Positions 38,573 to 49,443 of a stretch of DNA of 64,000 nucleotides are shown here, piece by piece. The notes under the pieces are model-generated. The model worked only from the letters and a program-made list of their open reading frames with translations, made no database searches and was not told the DNA's origin. Positions within the stretch are counted from its first letter, which is position 1; each line of letters opens with the position of its first letter. The stretch spans positions 372,001 to 436,000 of the forward strand of contig CAVZBF010000002.1 in assembly GCA_963773465.1 (NCBI GenBank), given 5' to 3'. The DNA comes from VBAS01 sp963773465 (GTDB lineage Bacteria > Bacteroidota > Bacteroidia > Chitinophagales > Chitinophagaceae). A program made the position numbers and the translations under genes.

Positions 38573-40018
38573 ATGCGAAGCGTGAGATTGCTTAAAGTGA
38601 TTTGCTTTTGCTTTCTATTACAAAATCTCTCTGCACAGGATAGCACTGTCCAATCAAATATTTCACAAATTCCCTCAAAATATTTTGAAACAGTTTCCAA
38701 AAAAGCTAATGACCTCGAAAAAGCTTTAGATAAAAAGTCTCAGAAAGTATTAGGCCGGATGCAAAAAGCTGAAATGCGATTGAGACAAAAGCTTTCAAAG
38801 ATTGATTCACTGGCAGCCAGCAATATTTTTTCAAACTCAGCAGAAAAATATAATGAGTTACAGCAAAAACTAAAAAACAAAGCTGGCCAGCTTTCTCAAT
38901 ACATTCCTGAGCTGGATTCCCTGAGTACTTCGATAAAATTTCTTGAACAGCATCCTGAGTTTATCAATGATATCAAAGATGCAAAAGACAAACTTGCTGA
39001 TGTAAGCGGTAAGCTTAAGGAATTTCAGTCAAAGCTTCAGGGAGCTGAGGATATAAAAAAGTATTTAAAAGAGCGAAGGGAATACCTGAAACAACAACTG
39101 GAAAAGTTTGGTTTTGCAAAAGAGCTAAAGAAGCTTTCCAAGGATTTATTCTATTTTTCTCAGCAGGTTAATGAGTACCGGGAAATATTTAAAGATTCAA
39201 AAAAGGCGGAACGTAAAGCATTAGAACTACTAAGTAAGTTAAAGCCGTTTAGGGATTTTATGCGTAAGAATAGTATGCTTGCTTCATTATTCAGAATGCC
39301 GGATGATCCCAATGATCCTGCTAACCAGGTGAGCCTGGCAGGACTGCAAACAAGAATGCAAGTAAATTCACTAATTCAAAATCAGATCGCTGCCGGCGGC
39401 CCCGGCGCACAGCAGCAATTCAGTCAGAATCTGCAGGCGGCACAATCACAGCTTCAACAATCAAAAGATAAACTGAGCAAATGGGGCGGAGGCAGCAGCG
39501 ATGATATCATGCCTGAAGGATTTAAAGAAAATAGTCAAAAGACAAAAAACTTCTGGAGACGACTCGAAATCGGTAGTAATATCCAAACACAAGGATCAAG
39601 ATTTTTCTATCCTGTAACCACTGATATCGGCCTTAGCCTGGGTTTTAAACCGAACGATAAGAGTGTCGTTGGAATTGGAGCCTCCTACAAACTTGGATGG
39701 GGTAAGGGCTGGAACAAAATCAGCATCACTCATCAAGGTGCAAGTATAAGGAGCTATATCGATTGGAAATTAAAAGGATCATTCTGGATCAGCGGTGGTT
39801 ATGAACAGAACTACCGTTCTGAAATAAGAAACATCGATCAATTAAGAGACCGGTCTGCATGGCAGCAAAGTGGATTGATCGGAATCAGCAAAGTGATCTC
39901 GGTGCGAAGCAAACTATTTAAAAAAACAAAAGCTCAACTGTCGTGGGATTTTTTGAGTTACCGGCAGGTGCCGAGAGCACAGCCGATAATGTTTAGAATT
40001 GGATACAATATAAAATAA
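38573..40018 (+). CDS. secreted coiled-coil protein with C-terminal outer-membrane beta-barrel-like domain
   Basis: This 481-residue protein has a signal peptide (LLKVICFCFLLQNLSAQ). A long alanine/lysine-rich coiled coil (about 40-230) follows, then a Gln-rich linker (about 255-320). The C-terminal domain (about 335-481) has alternating strands and aromatic residues (FFYPVTTDIGLSLGF, then WISGGYEQNYRSEI) and ends in FRIGYNIK, typical of outer-membrane barrels. It is the first gene of the second RHS operon, 14 nt before the DUF5977 protein. It may anchor or export the RHS machinery. The 253 nt upstream hold no gene and probably include the operon promoter. Confidence 0.72.
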   Translation: MRSVRLLKVICFCFLLQNLSAQDSTVQSNISQIPSKYFETVSKKANDLEKALDKKSQKVLGRMQKAEMRLRQKLSKIDSLAASNIFSNSAEKYNELQQKLKNKAGQLSQYIPELDSLSTSIKFLEQHPEFINDIKDAKDKLADVSGKLKEFQSKLQGAEDIKKYLKERREYLKQQLEKFGFAKELKKLSKDLFYFSQQVNEYREIFKDSKKAERKALELLSKLKPFRDFMRKNSMLASLFRMPDDPNDPANQVSLAGLQTRMQVNSLIQNQIAAGGPGAQQQFSQNLQAAQSQLQQSKDKLSKWGGGSSDDIMPEGFKENSQKTKNFWRRLEIGSNIQTQGSRFFYPVTTDIGLSLGFKPNDKSVVGIGASYKLGWGKGWNKISITHQGASIRSYIDWKLKGSFWISGGYEQNYRSEIRNIDQLRDRSAWQQSGLIGISKVISVRSKLFKKTKAQLSWDFLSYRQVPRAQPIMFRIGYNIK

Positions 40019-40032
40019 AGATAAAAAAATGT

Positions 40033-43000
40033 ATGAAAAATAAAATGCTTATGATTTTAAGGAGAATATTTTTTGGAGTGTTTGTATTTACAGGTGTTCA
40101 TTGTTATTCTCAAAGCAAACCTGCTGTGCCGGTTATTGCTACCCCTAACGCAGCCAGTTTAGGACTTTATGGGGAAGTACCTGTGTCATACTTTACGGGA
40201 TTGCCGAATATTGAAATTCCCATATATACAATTCAGGAAAGAGGATTAAGTTTTCCAATAACGATGAGCTATCATGCTCAAGGATTCAGACCAGAGATGC
40301 ATCCTTCGTGGGTAGGCGCAAACTGGTCTTTGAATTTCGGTGGAGCTATTACAAGAAAAATGAATAAGCTTCCTGACGAATGGAGTAGCGATGATTATTT
40401 TACATATGGGTATTATTATACCTATAACCGGTTAAATAATTTTAACTGGAGTTCAAGTGATACCCTTCTAGCTATGAGCGACGGTACAAATTTTGGACAC
40501 CTTAAATTAGACAGAATAGATAGAGAACCCGATGAGTTTAGTTTTAATTTTCTTGGATTTTCAGGTAAATTTTTTTTAGATCATCTCGGTAAGTGGCGGG
40601 TTCAGTCCAATAAAAACCTTCGGGTAATTTTTGACAATGTCGATTTAATCAATCCTTTTTTTCATAGTAGCGTTCCCGGCACGTCAAATCTTTCATCATT
40701 TAATCCTAAAATATTCGGAAAATTCACCCTGGTAGATGATGTAGGAATAAAATATGTATTTGGGAAAACCGATGCTACCGATGCTATAGAATATTCTTCC
40801 AGCATAACCCCGCCTGGCTTTAACTACAGGGTATGGCTAATAGCTACCAGTTGGTATTTGGCAGAGATTAAATTTCCAGATGCGACAGGCTCAATAAGTA
40901 TTTCTTATGAACGAGGACCATTTCAGAGTAATTTTCAATATTTTGAAAGCCAGAACAGATTCTTTGTATCACGTTGCGATCAGCCCTCAGCAATAGATGC
41001 CAAGGCACTTTCTGGAAGCATTACCTTGCCGGTATATGCAAAATCAATCTCAAGTTCAAGCGGAATTAGGATTGATTTTACCTTTTCAAAGAGTAACGAA
41101 TTAGCATATCCCACAAGCACATATTTTGAAGTATTCAGAGATGATCAGGGCCGGCTTCCTTCCCAGTTAAACCCGCCGCAAGGGGTTCCATTGGAGTATT
41201 TCAATTTTATGTATGCAAGAAATGATATTCCTTATTACGTGGCTAATGGAATCTGGGCTGATGGGGTTATTAATCAAAACAAACTAGTATGGTTTAAGTT
41301 GGATAGCCTCGTCGTTTCAAACTGGGATTTGAATAATAATATGGTTAAGACTGCTTTTAAGAGAATTGTTTTTAACTATCGGGAAAATGCAAATGAGCGA
41401 TTAAAACTTTTGTCCTTGAATTTTAAGGGTAGTCAGCCGGGTAATGAATCACAAGATTATTCATTTACATACAACGATTGGGGCGGCGCCGCACCTGCCT
41501 ATGTTACTGACCTGACTGATCATTGGGGTTTTGCTAATAACAAACCGCTGAAAAGAGATCCCCTTTATGGCGGATATCTATGGTTTGGAGGTAGCATGAT
41601 ATCAAACAGAGAGCCCAATGAAACATATACCAAAATAGATATCCTTACTGATATTACATATCCTACCGGAGGCAAGTCCTCGTTTGAATATCAATTCAAT
41701 GATTATAGCAAATACATGCTTACCACTACTAGGGCATATGCGCCTCCGGGATATGGTACGGCAGGAGGACTCAGGGTTAAGAAGATTACTAATGTGGATG
41801 GGCTCGGAAATTCTGAAACACGAGAGTTTTTTTATGTAAATGGATACAACCCATCGGTTGCCTTAAGCTCATTGCCATCCAGCGGTATTTTAGATGGAAA
41901 ACCAGCCAGTACACATTATAACTATTCGGTTACTATGAACGGTAACTATTTATCCCTCTATTCTTCTAACGCAATTGTGCCTATGAGTTCTAACTCAGGG
42001 GCTCTGTGTGGTTACAGTGAGGTTGCAGAAAAATTCAAAGATGGTTCTTACAAAGTATATAAGTTTACCAATCATGATAACGGCTATATTGATTACGATA
42101 AAATCAGCACAATAACACCTTATGAATTAGGTGTTCCTTATAGGTCAAGAAGCTTTGAAAGAGGACATTTACTTTCCGAGGAACTCTTTGCTCCTAATAA
42201 TAGCCCTGTACAGAAAACTGAATATACTTATGTTCGTATAGGAGCGGGAGCTGATTCTAATTTTGTTCGCAGCTTGCGAAAAGAATTCGGAGGATATTGT
42301 ACCACTACAACTTCCCTCAATCCTTACATGGGTACTGTTTCAATGGGTTACGGAGTGCCGATGATGAACGGATTCATTGTTGATCCAGTGTCATTTGTCC
42401 CTCAATATACTACTGCTACAGCGTACGGATATTATACATATAAGTTTCTACCTGAAAAAGTCACAAAAAAAATCTACCCTTCTCTTGGCGTGGCTAATCA
42501 GTTATTGGTAACAGAAACGACTAACCAATATGATCAGTTTGGCAACTTGATTCAAACTCTGCAGACCGACAGTAAAGGAGCTGTTATTACAAATAATTTT
42601 AAATATCCTTACCATTTTGCAGGTACCTCAGTTTACGATGTAATGATCAGCCGCTATATGACAGGATTGGTTATTGAAACTGAGAACTATCGTGATGCTA
42701 CTCTTATTGGTAAAGAAAAAATTAATTATGATTTTTTTAATGGAAGTACATTAATAAAGCCAAGTACCATTAGCAAACAGGTAGCAACTAATCCATCATT
42801 TATAATAACGCAGTTTAACAGGTATGATGAACTTGGGAATATTCTTGAATTGCAGAATACAGATGGCGTGAAGAATTCTTTTGTATGGAGTTATTTTAAA
42901 TCTAGACCCGTAGCAAAAGTTGTTGGCAGTGATTATGCAAGTATAGAACCGTTGATTGATCAACAGATATTAAGCTATCCACCACTTGGTGATCAGCAAA

Positions 43001-43719
43001 TACTATCTCAGGCTGATAATTTAAGGACACAGCTACCCAGTTCATTCGTCACCTCATATTTATACGAATCAAAATCCGACTGGAGCTTAAAGCAAATAAA
43101 AGATCCAAATGGAATCAGCACTTTTTATGAGTACGATTTAAGAGGTCGGTTGGCAAGAGTCAGAGATAATGATAATAAAATACTCAATCAAACTGAATAT
43201 AAATACAAAGATGTTATTTCGTATCCCCACAAGAATGATGAAATGTCACAACTTTTTAATAAAACCACTTGTAATGCAGGGTACGCAGGAAGTGGTTATT
43301 ATACTGTACCAGCAAATAAGTATGGTTCTTTTATAAGTAAACCTGACGCCAATCAGAAAGCACAGGATGAAATTAATGCAAACGGGCAAACCACAATAAA
43401 TAATACTGCGCCATGCTATCCCTACTGGTCTTATTCATCATGCTGTAGTTACAATCACATATATTCAAATTTTGCATTGACCGGAACTGGATCAGTAAAT
43501 TTTTCATTGATTATTACAAGAAATCCACCCGGCGGAGGCTCCGGTGTGCAAATAGGAACTTTGAGCGGTCAACTATTTATTCCCTCTGCCAACAGAAATA
43601 TTAATTACAGTTCAGGCGGATATTCGGGAATGATTCAAATAACGACGACCGGTCAGGTAAAGTTGTATGGCAGCATCGGTACTTCTCCCGTTCAAATATC
43701 AGGTACTTATGCTTTATAA
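40033..43719 (+). CDS. large YD-repeat-like protein with C-terminal DUF5977 domain
   Basis: This 1228-residue protein has a signal peptide (IFFGVFVFTGVHCYSQ). The N-terminal region is typical of this family (AVPVIATPNAASLGLYGEVPVSYFTGLPNIEIPIYTI). It has long beta-rich segments with a WDY/SYF-type YD-like region (about 935-1070, for example FYEYDLRGRLARVRDNDNKIL). A DUF5977 domain lies at about 1075-1130 (FNKTTCNAGYAGSGYYTVPANKYGSFISKPDANQKAQDEINANGQ), and a beta-sandwich tail follows. It is the intact equivalent of the truncated gene at the left edge. It is probably a surface or secreted partner of the RHS toxin two genes downstream, and the precise role is unknown. Confidence 0.85.
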   Translation: MKNKMLMILRRIFFGVFVFTGVHCYSQSKPAVPVIATPNAASLGLYGEVPVSYFTGLPNIEIPIYTIQERGLSFPITMSYHAQGFRPEMHPSWVGANWSLNFGGAITRKMNKLPDEWSSDDYFTYGYYYTYNRLNNFNWSSSDTLLAMSDGTNFGHLKLDRIDREPDEFSFNFLGFSGKFFLDHLGKWRVQSNKNLRVIFDNVDLINPFFHSSVPGTSNLSSFNPKIFGKFTLVDDVGIKYVFGKTDATDAIEYSSSITPPGFNYRVWLIATSWYLAEIKFPDATGSISISYERGPFQSNFQYFESQNRFFVSRCDQPSAIDAKALSGSITLPVYAKSISSSSGIRIDFTFSKSNELAYPTSTYFEVFRDDQGRLPSQLNPPQGVPLEYFNFMYARNDIPYYVANGIWADGVINQNKLVWFKLDSLVVSNWDLNNNMVKTAFKRIVFNYRENANERLKLLSLNFKGSQPGNESQDYSFTYNDWGGAAPAYVTDLTDHWGFANNKPLKRDPLYGGYLWFGGSMISNREPNETYTKIDILTDITYPTGGKSSFEYQFNDYSKYMLTTTRAYAPPGYGTAGGLRVKKITNVDGLGNSETREFFYVNGYNPSVALSSLPSSGILDGKPASTHYNYSVTMNGNYLSLYSSNAIVPMSSNSGALCGYSEVAEKFKDGSYKVYKFTNHDNGYIDYDKISTITPYELGVPYRSRSFERGHLLSEELFAPNNSPVQKTEYTYVRIGAGADSNFVRSLRKEFGGYCTTTTSLNPYMGTVSMGYGVPMMNGFIVDPVSFVPQYTTATAYGYYTYKFLPEKVTKKIYPSLGVANQLLVTETTNQYDQFGNLIQTLQTDSKGAVITNNFKYPYHFAGTSVYDVMISRYMTGLVIETENYRDATLIGKEKINYDFFNGSTLIKPSTISKQVATNPSFIITQFNRYDELGNILELQNTDGVKNSFVWSYFKSRPVAKVVGSDYASIEPLIDQQILSYPPLGDQQILSQADNLRTQLPSSFVTSYLYESKSDWSLKQIKDPNGISTFYEYDLRGRLARVRDNDNKILNQTEYKYKDVISYPHKNDEMSQLFNKTTCNAGYAGSGYYTVPANKYGSFISKPDANQKAQDEINANGQTTINNTAPCYPYWSYSSCCSYNHIYSNFALTGTGSVNFSLIITRNPPGGGSGVQIGTLSGQLFIPSANRNINYSSGGYSGMIQITTTGQVKLYGSIGTSPVQISGTYAL

Positions 43720-43735
43720 ATCTAAATCAAGGAAT

Positions 43736-44206
43736 ATGAAAGCAAAACTGCTCCACAATAATAAAAGAATTCTCTGCCTTTTATTTCATTTGGTTATTAT
43801 CATAATAATAAGTTCAGCTTTTAGAAGTCATCAATCCGGAAATTATAATTCTGTTACTCGTTCAGCAAATTGGGTTTTGTATGACAGCTTATTTGTTGCC
43901 AACGATGCCGACGGGTGGCAACTTTACACTTCCTATTTTACGACAGAAAATGACAGCGTGACAATTGAACTTATTCTTGGACGCCAGGTTCCCGCAGGAA
44001 ATGATTGGAAGTTGCCAACACTTGCAGGCACAATTGCCCCACAATTCGCATCAACAATTGAACAATCAGTAAATTTCCAGGAACCCAACCGTAACTGGGA
44101 TATGATTTTAAAAACTGATGGTAAATGCTTTTTTAAATTAATAGAGGGAGAGCCTCCAGTAGGCAGTACTATTGTACTACCCCTAAAGACAAAGTATAAA
44201 AGATAA
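43736..44206 (+). CDS. small exported protein of the RHS operon
   Basis: I start this at ATG 43736 (156 residues). A longer in-frame reading would overlap the DUF5977 gene by 53 nt and would place a non-signal leader before the hydrophobic segment. Residues 10-33 (KRILCLLFHLVIIIIISSAF) form a signal peptide or anchor, and the rest is beta-rich with several tryptophans. It occupies the position that the 127-residue protein holds in the first RHS locus, but the two are not recognisably related. It lies 10 nt before the RHS toxin start. Confidence 0.7.
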   Translation: MKAKLLHNNKRILCLLFHLVIIIIISSAFRSHQSGNYNSVTRSANWVLYDSLFVANDADGWQLYTSYFTTENDSVTIELILGRQVPAGNDWKLPTLAGTIAPQFASTIEQSVNFQEPNRNWDMILKTDGKCFFKLIEGEPPVGSTIVLPLKTKYKR

Positions 44207-44216
44207 TTTGATAAAA

Positions 44217-47200
44217 ATGTATAAGCAAATCATTAAAGATCGCCGGGTAAATGCACTTGGTTTTTTTTGTGCGATTTTCGGTACCATCCACGTTTCGGCT
44301 CAGGTTGCACCACCTAAAGAGTATCCGGGTATTGTTACCGTGAATTATATCCGTAATTGGGCTGCCAAGGCACCGGAAACTGATCCAGCATTATTAAAAA
44401 CAAAATCTGTAAGGGATGTAATTCAGACTAGTGCTTATTTTGATGGATTGGGTCGTCCTCTGCAAACAATTATCAGACAAGGAAGCCTGGAAACGTTATC
44501 GGGTACTTTGGCGGATATGGTGAGCCCTGTAGTCTATGATGAAATGGGCAGGGAGCAGTTCCAATATTTGCCTTTTGTAGCCAATAATACAGCTAATAAC
44601 AATTCAATTACTGATGGTAATTTTAAATTAAATCCCTTTCAGCAACAAGCTACATTTTACAGCGACCCCAATGGTGTGCTGAAAACCCAGGGAGAATTGT
44701 GGTTTTATAGTCAAATCAATTTTGAAGCTTCTCCATTGAATCGTTTGCAGGAGGGTTTTGCACCGGGAAATAGTTGGGTAGGATCATCCGTTCAGGGTTC
44801 TGAAGGGAACCGTAATTCTGTCAAAATAAAGCATTATTACAACACTGCAATTGATGATGTAAAAAAATGGAACGTGACAGATGTAACCAACAATTGGGGT
44901 AATTACAGTGTGACCGGCGCATTCACTGCAAATGAACTTTTCAAAGAAGTGACCGTCGATGAACATGGTAAACAGGTTATTGAATTTAAAGACAAAGAAG
45001 CTAAATTAATTTTGAAAAAAGTTCAATTAACCGCAACGGCGGATGATGGAAGCGGCAGCGGACATCCAGGCTGGCTTTGTACCTATTACCTATACGATGT
45101 CCTTAATAACCTTCGTTGTGTTATTCAACCGAAGGGTGTTGTACTACTTCCGGGGACTGGGTGGTCAATCACTACGACAATACTGGATGAGTTTTGCTTC
45201 CGCTATGAGTATGACGACCGTGGCAGGATGATTATAAAAAAAGTACCCGGGGCCGGAGAAGTATGGATGGTTTATGATACACGGAATAGGCTAGTGCTTA
45301 CTCAGGACGCTAATTTGCGAACAGGAAGTACACCCAAATGGATGTACACATTGTATGATAACTTGAACAGGCCGATTGAAACCGGACTTTGGGATAATTC
45401 CCAGGATAGACTCTATCATAAAGGTCAGGCAAGTGGTAGCAGCGCTTATCCTGATTTAAGCGGACAGACTTACGAGCAGCTTTTAATAACAGGATATGAT
45501 ACTTACGCAACTATGCCTGGAGCCAGTGGATTATCCAGTAGTTTTGATAATAGTTTCAGCACAAATTTCAGTTCCAGCTATAATACGTCACCCAATTACC
45601 CGCAGCAGCAAACTCAGGCAACACAAACAAAGGGTATGATAACATGGACACAAACAAAAGTGTTGGGTAGCACTTTATGGTTATATACTGTTTCAATTTA
45701 TGATGATAAAGGAAGAGCAATACAGGTTAAACAAAAAAATCACACTGGCGGTACAGATATATTAACCACACAATATGGTTGGAGCGGTCAACCATTGGTA
45801 ACTGTTAGCAGGACTGAAAATGCAGTCAATACCCAGGTGATGGTGGTGGTAACTCAAATGACCTATGATGATCTTGGACGGGTAACCACTATAGAAAAGA
45901 AACAAAGCAATACTCAATATAACAGCAATGCAATGTCAGCTTATGCTATTATTGCGACGAGGGAATACGATGCTCTTGGACAATTAAAAAAGAAGAAGAT
46001 CGGTAGTAAAAAAGATCCTCTTACAACATATCCATATACCTACTATAGTCCCCGGCAACCATTGGAAGAATTAAACTATGAATATAATATTCGCGGATGG
46101 ATGCTGGGAATGAACAGGGACTATGTAAAAGAGACCAGCAGCACTAACTGGTTTGGGTTTGATCTTGGATATGATAAGCACGGTACATGGGGAACATTTA
46201 CTCCACAATATAATGGCAATATCAGTGGCACCATTTGGAAAAGTAAAGGCGATGGAGAAAAAAGAAAATATGATTTTTTTTATGATGCTTCAAACAGATT
46301 TTTAAAAGCGAATTTCAATCAATACGTTTCAGGTACAGGAACTGCTGCTGTGTTTGATAAATCAGCCGGTATTGATTTTACATCCCAAATAGGCGATGGC
46401 TCAAATCCCCTGCTTGCTTATGATGCTAATGGAAATATATTGGCAATGAAACAATGGGGGCTAAAGCTTACCAGCAGCCCGGTAATTGATGAATTTGCAT
46501 ACGAATATAAAAATTCAGGCAGCAGCAATAAATTATTAGCAGTTACAGAAAGTACTTCAATAAACACTGCAGATAATAAGCTGGGAGATTTTACCGACTT
46601 GAACCGAACATTGGATGACTATGATTACGATGTAAATGGAAATCTTATTTATGATAAAAATAAGAATATTGCTTCCATCACTTACAATCATCTCAATCTT
46701 CCTTCAGTTATTACTGTCACAAACAAAGGAAACATTGTTTATACTTACGATGCAAGGGGAAGTAAGCTAAAAAAGGTAACCACGGAAACAAATGCAACAG
46801 TACCTTTCAATGGAACAAACTATACCACCAGCATTATCACTACCACTACTTATTTAGGCAGTATCTTTTACGAAAGCAAAAGCTATGGAAATGGTACGCT
46901 TAATACGGCATTAGGTTATGGAGATAAATTACAATTCGCATCACATGAAGAAGGCAGGATACGTACTTTGTATAATAATATCGCCAGTCTAAATACTATA
47001 ACCGGGTTTGAATATGATTATTTCATAAAGGATCATTTAGGAAATGTTCGGATGGTACTCACAGAAGAGGTGCAAAAGAATTTTTATCCTGCTGCAACAC
47101 TTGAAGGTATTTACTCTGATGGTAGTACGGCAGTAGGTTATGAAAAGATTTTTTATACAATAGATCAAACAAGGATTGTTGGCAACTCAGAGGCAACAGG

Positions 47201-48842
47201 AATCGAGAATTCACCTTATCAAAACAATAACGGAATTACAAATCCGTATCCAAATGGAAATAGCGGTTATAGCAACGTAAGCAATAATAGCCAAAAGTTG
47301 TATAAATTGACAGCAACCGGCAGCGCAGGAGTTACGGGTTTAGGTATAACTCTAAAAGTGATGTCAGGAGATAAAATTGATATCCACGGTAAAAGTTATT
47401 ATTTCCAAAATGCAAGTGGTTCAAATAACGTACCGCTGCCGGTAAATGATATTATTAATGGATTATTTGACGCACCGGGGAGTACAGCGGGATCGAAGGT
47501 TGCGGCATCAGATGTTATTGGTCAAACAAGTCTCACCACACCAGTTACAAATTTCTTAAATGATGGAAATCGGGGAGGCGGCACCGTTCCTAAAGCATAT
47601 ATTAACTATATTTTATTCGATGAGAATTTTAAATTTGTTGCAGGAAACTTTAGCAGAGTCGGGAGTAATAGCGCAGTTAAAAACCATTATAATGATGGGC
47701 AAATGCAAAACATACCGGTAGCTAAAAATGGTTATTTATATGTTTATGTAAGCAATGAAAGTCCGGTAAATGTGTTCTTTGACAACTTGCAGGTGGTGCA
47801 TACAAGAAGCCCCTTAATAGAAGAAACTCATTATTATCCGTTTGGGAGCACTTTAGCCGGTGTATCTTCAAAGAGTTTGAATTTTGGTAATCCCGAAAGC
47901 AAACATAAATTTAACGGTGCCGAATTAAACAAAGACTTCAACTTAAATCAATACGAATTCCTGTATCGCAACTATGATCCGCAAATAGGCAGATGGCACG
48001 GCTTGGATCCCAGGCCTAGTGAAATGTCGAGTTTGTATTCCGCAATGGGAAATAATCCAATTCTTTACTCCGATATTTTGGGTGATACTGCCAGAGGTGT
48101 AAATGAAACTTCTGCACAAAGGGCACTAGATGCAGCCAAGGGGACGTTTAATGGTATTGAAGGCGGTGAAGCGGTAGCATCATTATTATGCCTAGATGAG
48201 GACGGCGTGACTTTTGCAAACATTGATAAGGATGCTTTCGATAAAGCTTATGATCAATTAACTTCCGATGATGCAAAAGCATTAGCAATGGAATATTATA
48301 AAATGATTAATTCTGATAAAACGCAATTCATTGCTATGTTAAAGAATGGTGAAAAACTCGATCTGACCCAGGCAAAACACTTAGATGCCAAAACAATGGC
48401 AGATGCCAATGCGGTTGGGATGAAACAAGGCACTTTTGACCCAAGCTTAGGAGGAGGTGGAATAACTTCATATACAAAGAGTACAGGACAGGGAATAACG
48501 CAAGTATCTATGGATTACAAAACTCGATTAAGAATATCAGTTCATAATGGTTCTTATAAACTTCCAAAACAAATAGGTATGTTGGCTTCGGTCTCATTTA
48601 AATTAACTCATGAATTGGCTCATGCATTAATGGCTCAAGGGCAAACAGGAAGCTTTCTTCCAAACTATAATGCTAATGTATTGACAGCTTTACAAGTAAA
48701 CGGCATATATCTTCGGGCACATGGGTTTCAAAATTTTTACGATATATCTTCACATTGGCGATTAACTTCATTTACAAGTGCAACCCCTTTTACCAGATGG
48801 GAAGTAACGCAAATACCTTCTATTCTAAAACGCAAACCTTAA
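44217..48842 (+). CDS. DUF6443/RHS-repeat polymorphic toxin with HExxH metalloprotease tip
   Basis: I start this at ATG 44217 (1541 residues), just after a TTG that is in frame. It has a signal peptide (FFCAIFGTIHVSAQ) and DUF6443 (TSAYFDGLGRPLQTIIRQGS). YD repeats follow, along with YDYFIKDHLGNVRMVLTEE and the RHS core EFLYRNYDPQIGRWHGLDPRPSEMSSLYSAMGNNPILYSDILGD. After the LGD boundary comes a different tip of about 260 residues with H1465-E-L-A-H1469 in SFKLTHELAHALMAQG. The shell is clearly paralogous to the protein at 2841-7145, but the tips differ apart from the shared metalloprotease motif. It is followed by a candidate immunity gene. Confidence 0.88.
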   Translation: MYKQIIKDRRVNALGFFCAIFGTIHVSAQVAPPKEYPGIVTVNYIRNWAAKAPETDPALLKTKSVRDVIQTSAYFDGLGRPLQTIIRQGSLETLSGTLADMVSPVVYDEMGREQFQYLPFVANNTANNNSITDGNFKLNPFQQQATFYSDPNGVLKTQGELWFYSQINFEASPLNRLQEGFAPGNSWVGSSVQGSEGNRNSVKIKHYYNTAIDDVKKWNVTDVTNNWGNYSVTGAFTANELFKEVTVDEHGKQVIEFKDKEAKLILKKVQLTATADDGSGSGHPGWLCTYYLYDVLNNLRCVIQPKGVVLLPGTGWSITTTILDEFCFRYEYDDRGRMIIKKVPGAGEVWMVYDTRNRLVLTQDANLRTGSTPKWMYTLYDNLNRPIETGLWDNSQDRLYHKGQASGSSAYPDLSGQTYEQLLITGYDTYATMPGASGLSSSFDNSFSTNFSSSYNTSPNYPQQQTQATQTKGMITWTQTKVLGSTLWLYTVSIYDDKGRAIQVKQKNHTGGTDILTTQYGWSGQPLVTVSRTENAVNTQVMVVVTQMTYDDLGRVTTIEKKQSNTQYNSNAMSAYAIIATREYDALGQLKKKKIGSKKDPLTTYPYTYYSPRQPLEELNYEYNIRGWMLGMNRDYVKETSSTNWFGFDLGYDKHGTWGTFTPQYNGNISGTIWKSKGDGEKRKYDFFYDASNRFLKANFNQYVSGTGTAAVFDKSAGIDFTSQIGDGSNPLLAYDANGNILAMKQWGLKLTSSPVIDEFAYEYKNSGSSNKLLAVTESTSINTADNKLGDFTDLNRTLDDYDYDVNGNLIYDKNKNIASITYNHLNLPSVITVTNKGNIVYTYDARGSKLKKVTTETNATVPFNGTNYTTSIITTTTYLGSIFYESKSYGNGTLNTALGYGDKLQFASHEEGRIRTLYNNIASLNTITGFEYDYFIKDHLGNVRMVLTEEVQKNFYPAATLEGIYSDGSTAVGYEKIFYTIDQTRIVGNSEATGIENSPYQNNNGITNPYPNGNSGYSNVSNNSQKLYKLTATGSAGVTGLGITLKVMSGDKIDIHGKSYYFQNASGSNNVPLPVNDIINGLFDAPGSTAGSKVAASDVIGQTSLTTPVTNFLNDGNRGGGTVPKAYINYILFDENFKFVAGNFSRVGSNSAVKNHYNDGQMQNIPVAKNGYLYVYVSNESPVNVFFDNLQVVHTRSPLIEETHYYPFGSTLAGVSSKSLNFGNPESKHKFNGAELNKDFNLNQYEFLYRNYDPQIGRWHGLDPRPSEMSSLYSAMGNNPILYSDILGDTARGVNETSAQRALDAAKGTFNGIEGGEAVASLLCLDEDGVTFANIDKDAFDKAYDQLTSDDAKALAMEYYKMINSDKTQFIAMLKNGEKLDLTQAKHLDAKTMADANAVGMKQGTFDPSLGGGGITSYTKSTGQGITQVSMDYKTRLRISVHNGSYKLPKQIGMLASVSFKLTHELAHALMAQGQTGSFLPNYNANVLTALQVNGIYLRAHGFQNFYDISSHWRLTSFTSATPFTRWEVTQIPSILKRKP

Positions 48843-48852
48843 ATCCTAATTA

Positions 48853-49443
48853 ATGAAAGTAAATAAATTTGTTGCAGTTATAGTTTTTGTACTTATTCAA
48901 TCTTCTTCATTTGGACAGGAAAAATTTTATTTAATTCAAAACCCAAAGGTAATTCCATCTTATGGAGTTAATGGGAAATTCATAAATTTTTTGAACAAAG
49001 AATTTTCCGACCTAATTAAAGGTAAAGCAGATTCAATTTTGTTATATTATCAAGTGGAAAATGATTATAACTTTGCTATGATTTTTTGGAAAAAAAATCA
49101 GATAGGAAATGCGACGGCGTACTTCCAATATAATCCACCAAATCAAAATGTCGGAAAAGAATTAATAAAAAGTGATACTTTAAAAATTATTAGTATTAGC
49201 GGCATTTATGAAATTTTCAGGAATGAAAGGATTAGACAAATTGATACTACGATTATGTACCCTAATATCACACCTGTGTATTGTCAATTCTATTTTAACA
49301 CAAAAAAAATGATTAAATCTGGGTATCGAGGAACTGTGGATAGTCAATTACCTCTTGATTTTTTGAATGCATATGCTCACGAAAAGAATCGGATTCTGGA
49401 TAGAGAATCTGCCAAAGATAATACGCCACAGATGAAGTTTTAA
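48853..49443 (+). CDS. candidate immunity protein for the second RHS toxin (exported)
   Basis: This 196-residue protein has a signal peptide (MKVNKFVAVIVFVLIQSSSFGQ). The mature part is rich in Tyr, Phe and Asn, without a recognised domain. It starts 10 nt after the RHS toxin stop. As in the first locus, a small exported protein directly after a metalloprotease-tipped toxin is best read as its immunity factor. The function is inferred from position. The 419 nt that follow (49444-49862) hold only short open frames that I do not believe, and look like decayed sequence. Confidence 0.65.
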   Translation: MKVNKFVAVIVFVLIQSSSFGQEKFYLIQNPKVIPSYGVNGKFINFLNKEFSDLIKGKADSILLYYQVENDYNFAMIFWKKNQIGNATAYFQYNPPNQNVGKELIKSDTLKIISISGIYEIFRNERIRQIDTTIMYPNITPVYCQFYFNTKKMIKSGYRGTVDSQLPLDFLNAYAHEKNRILDRESAKDNTPQMKF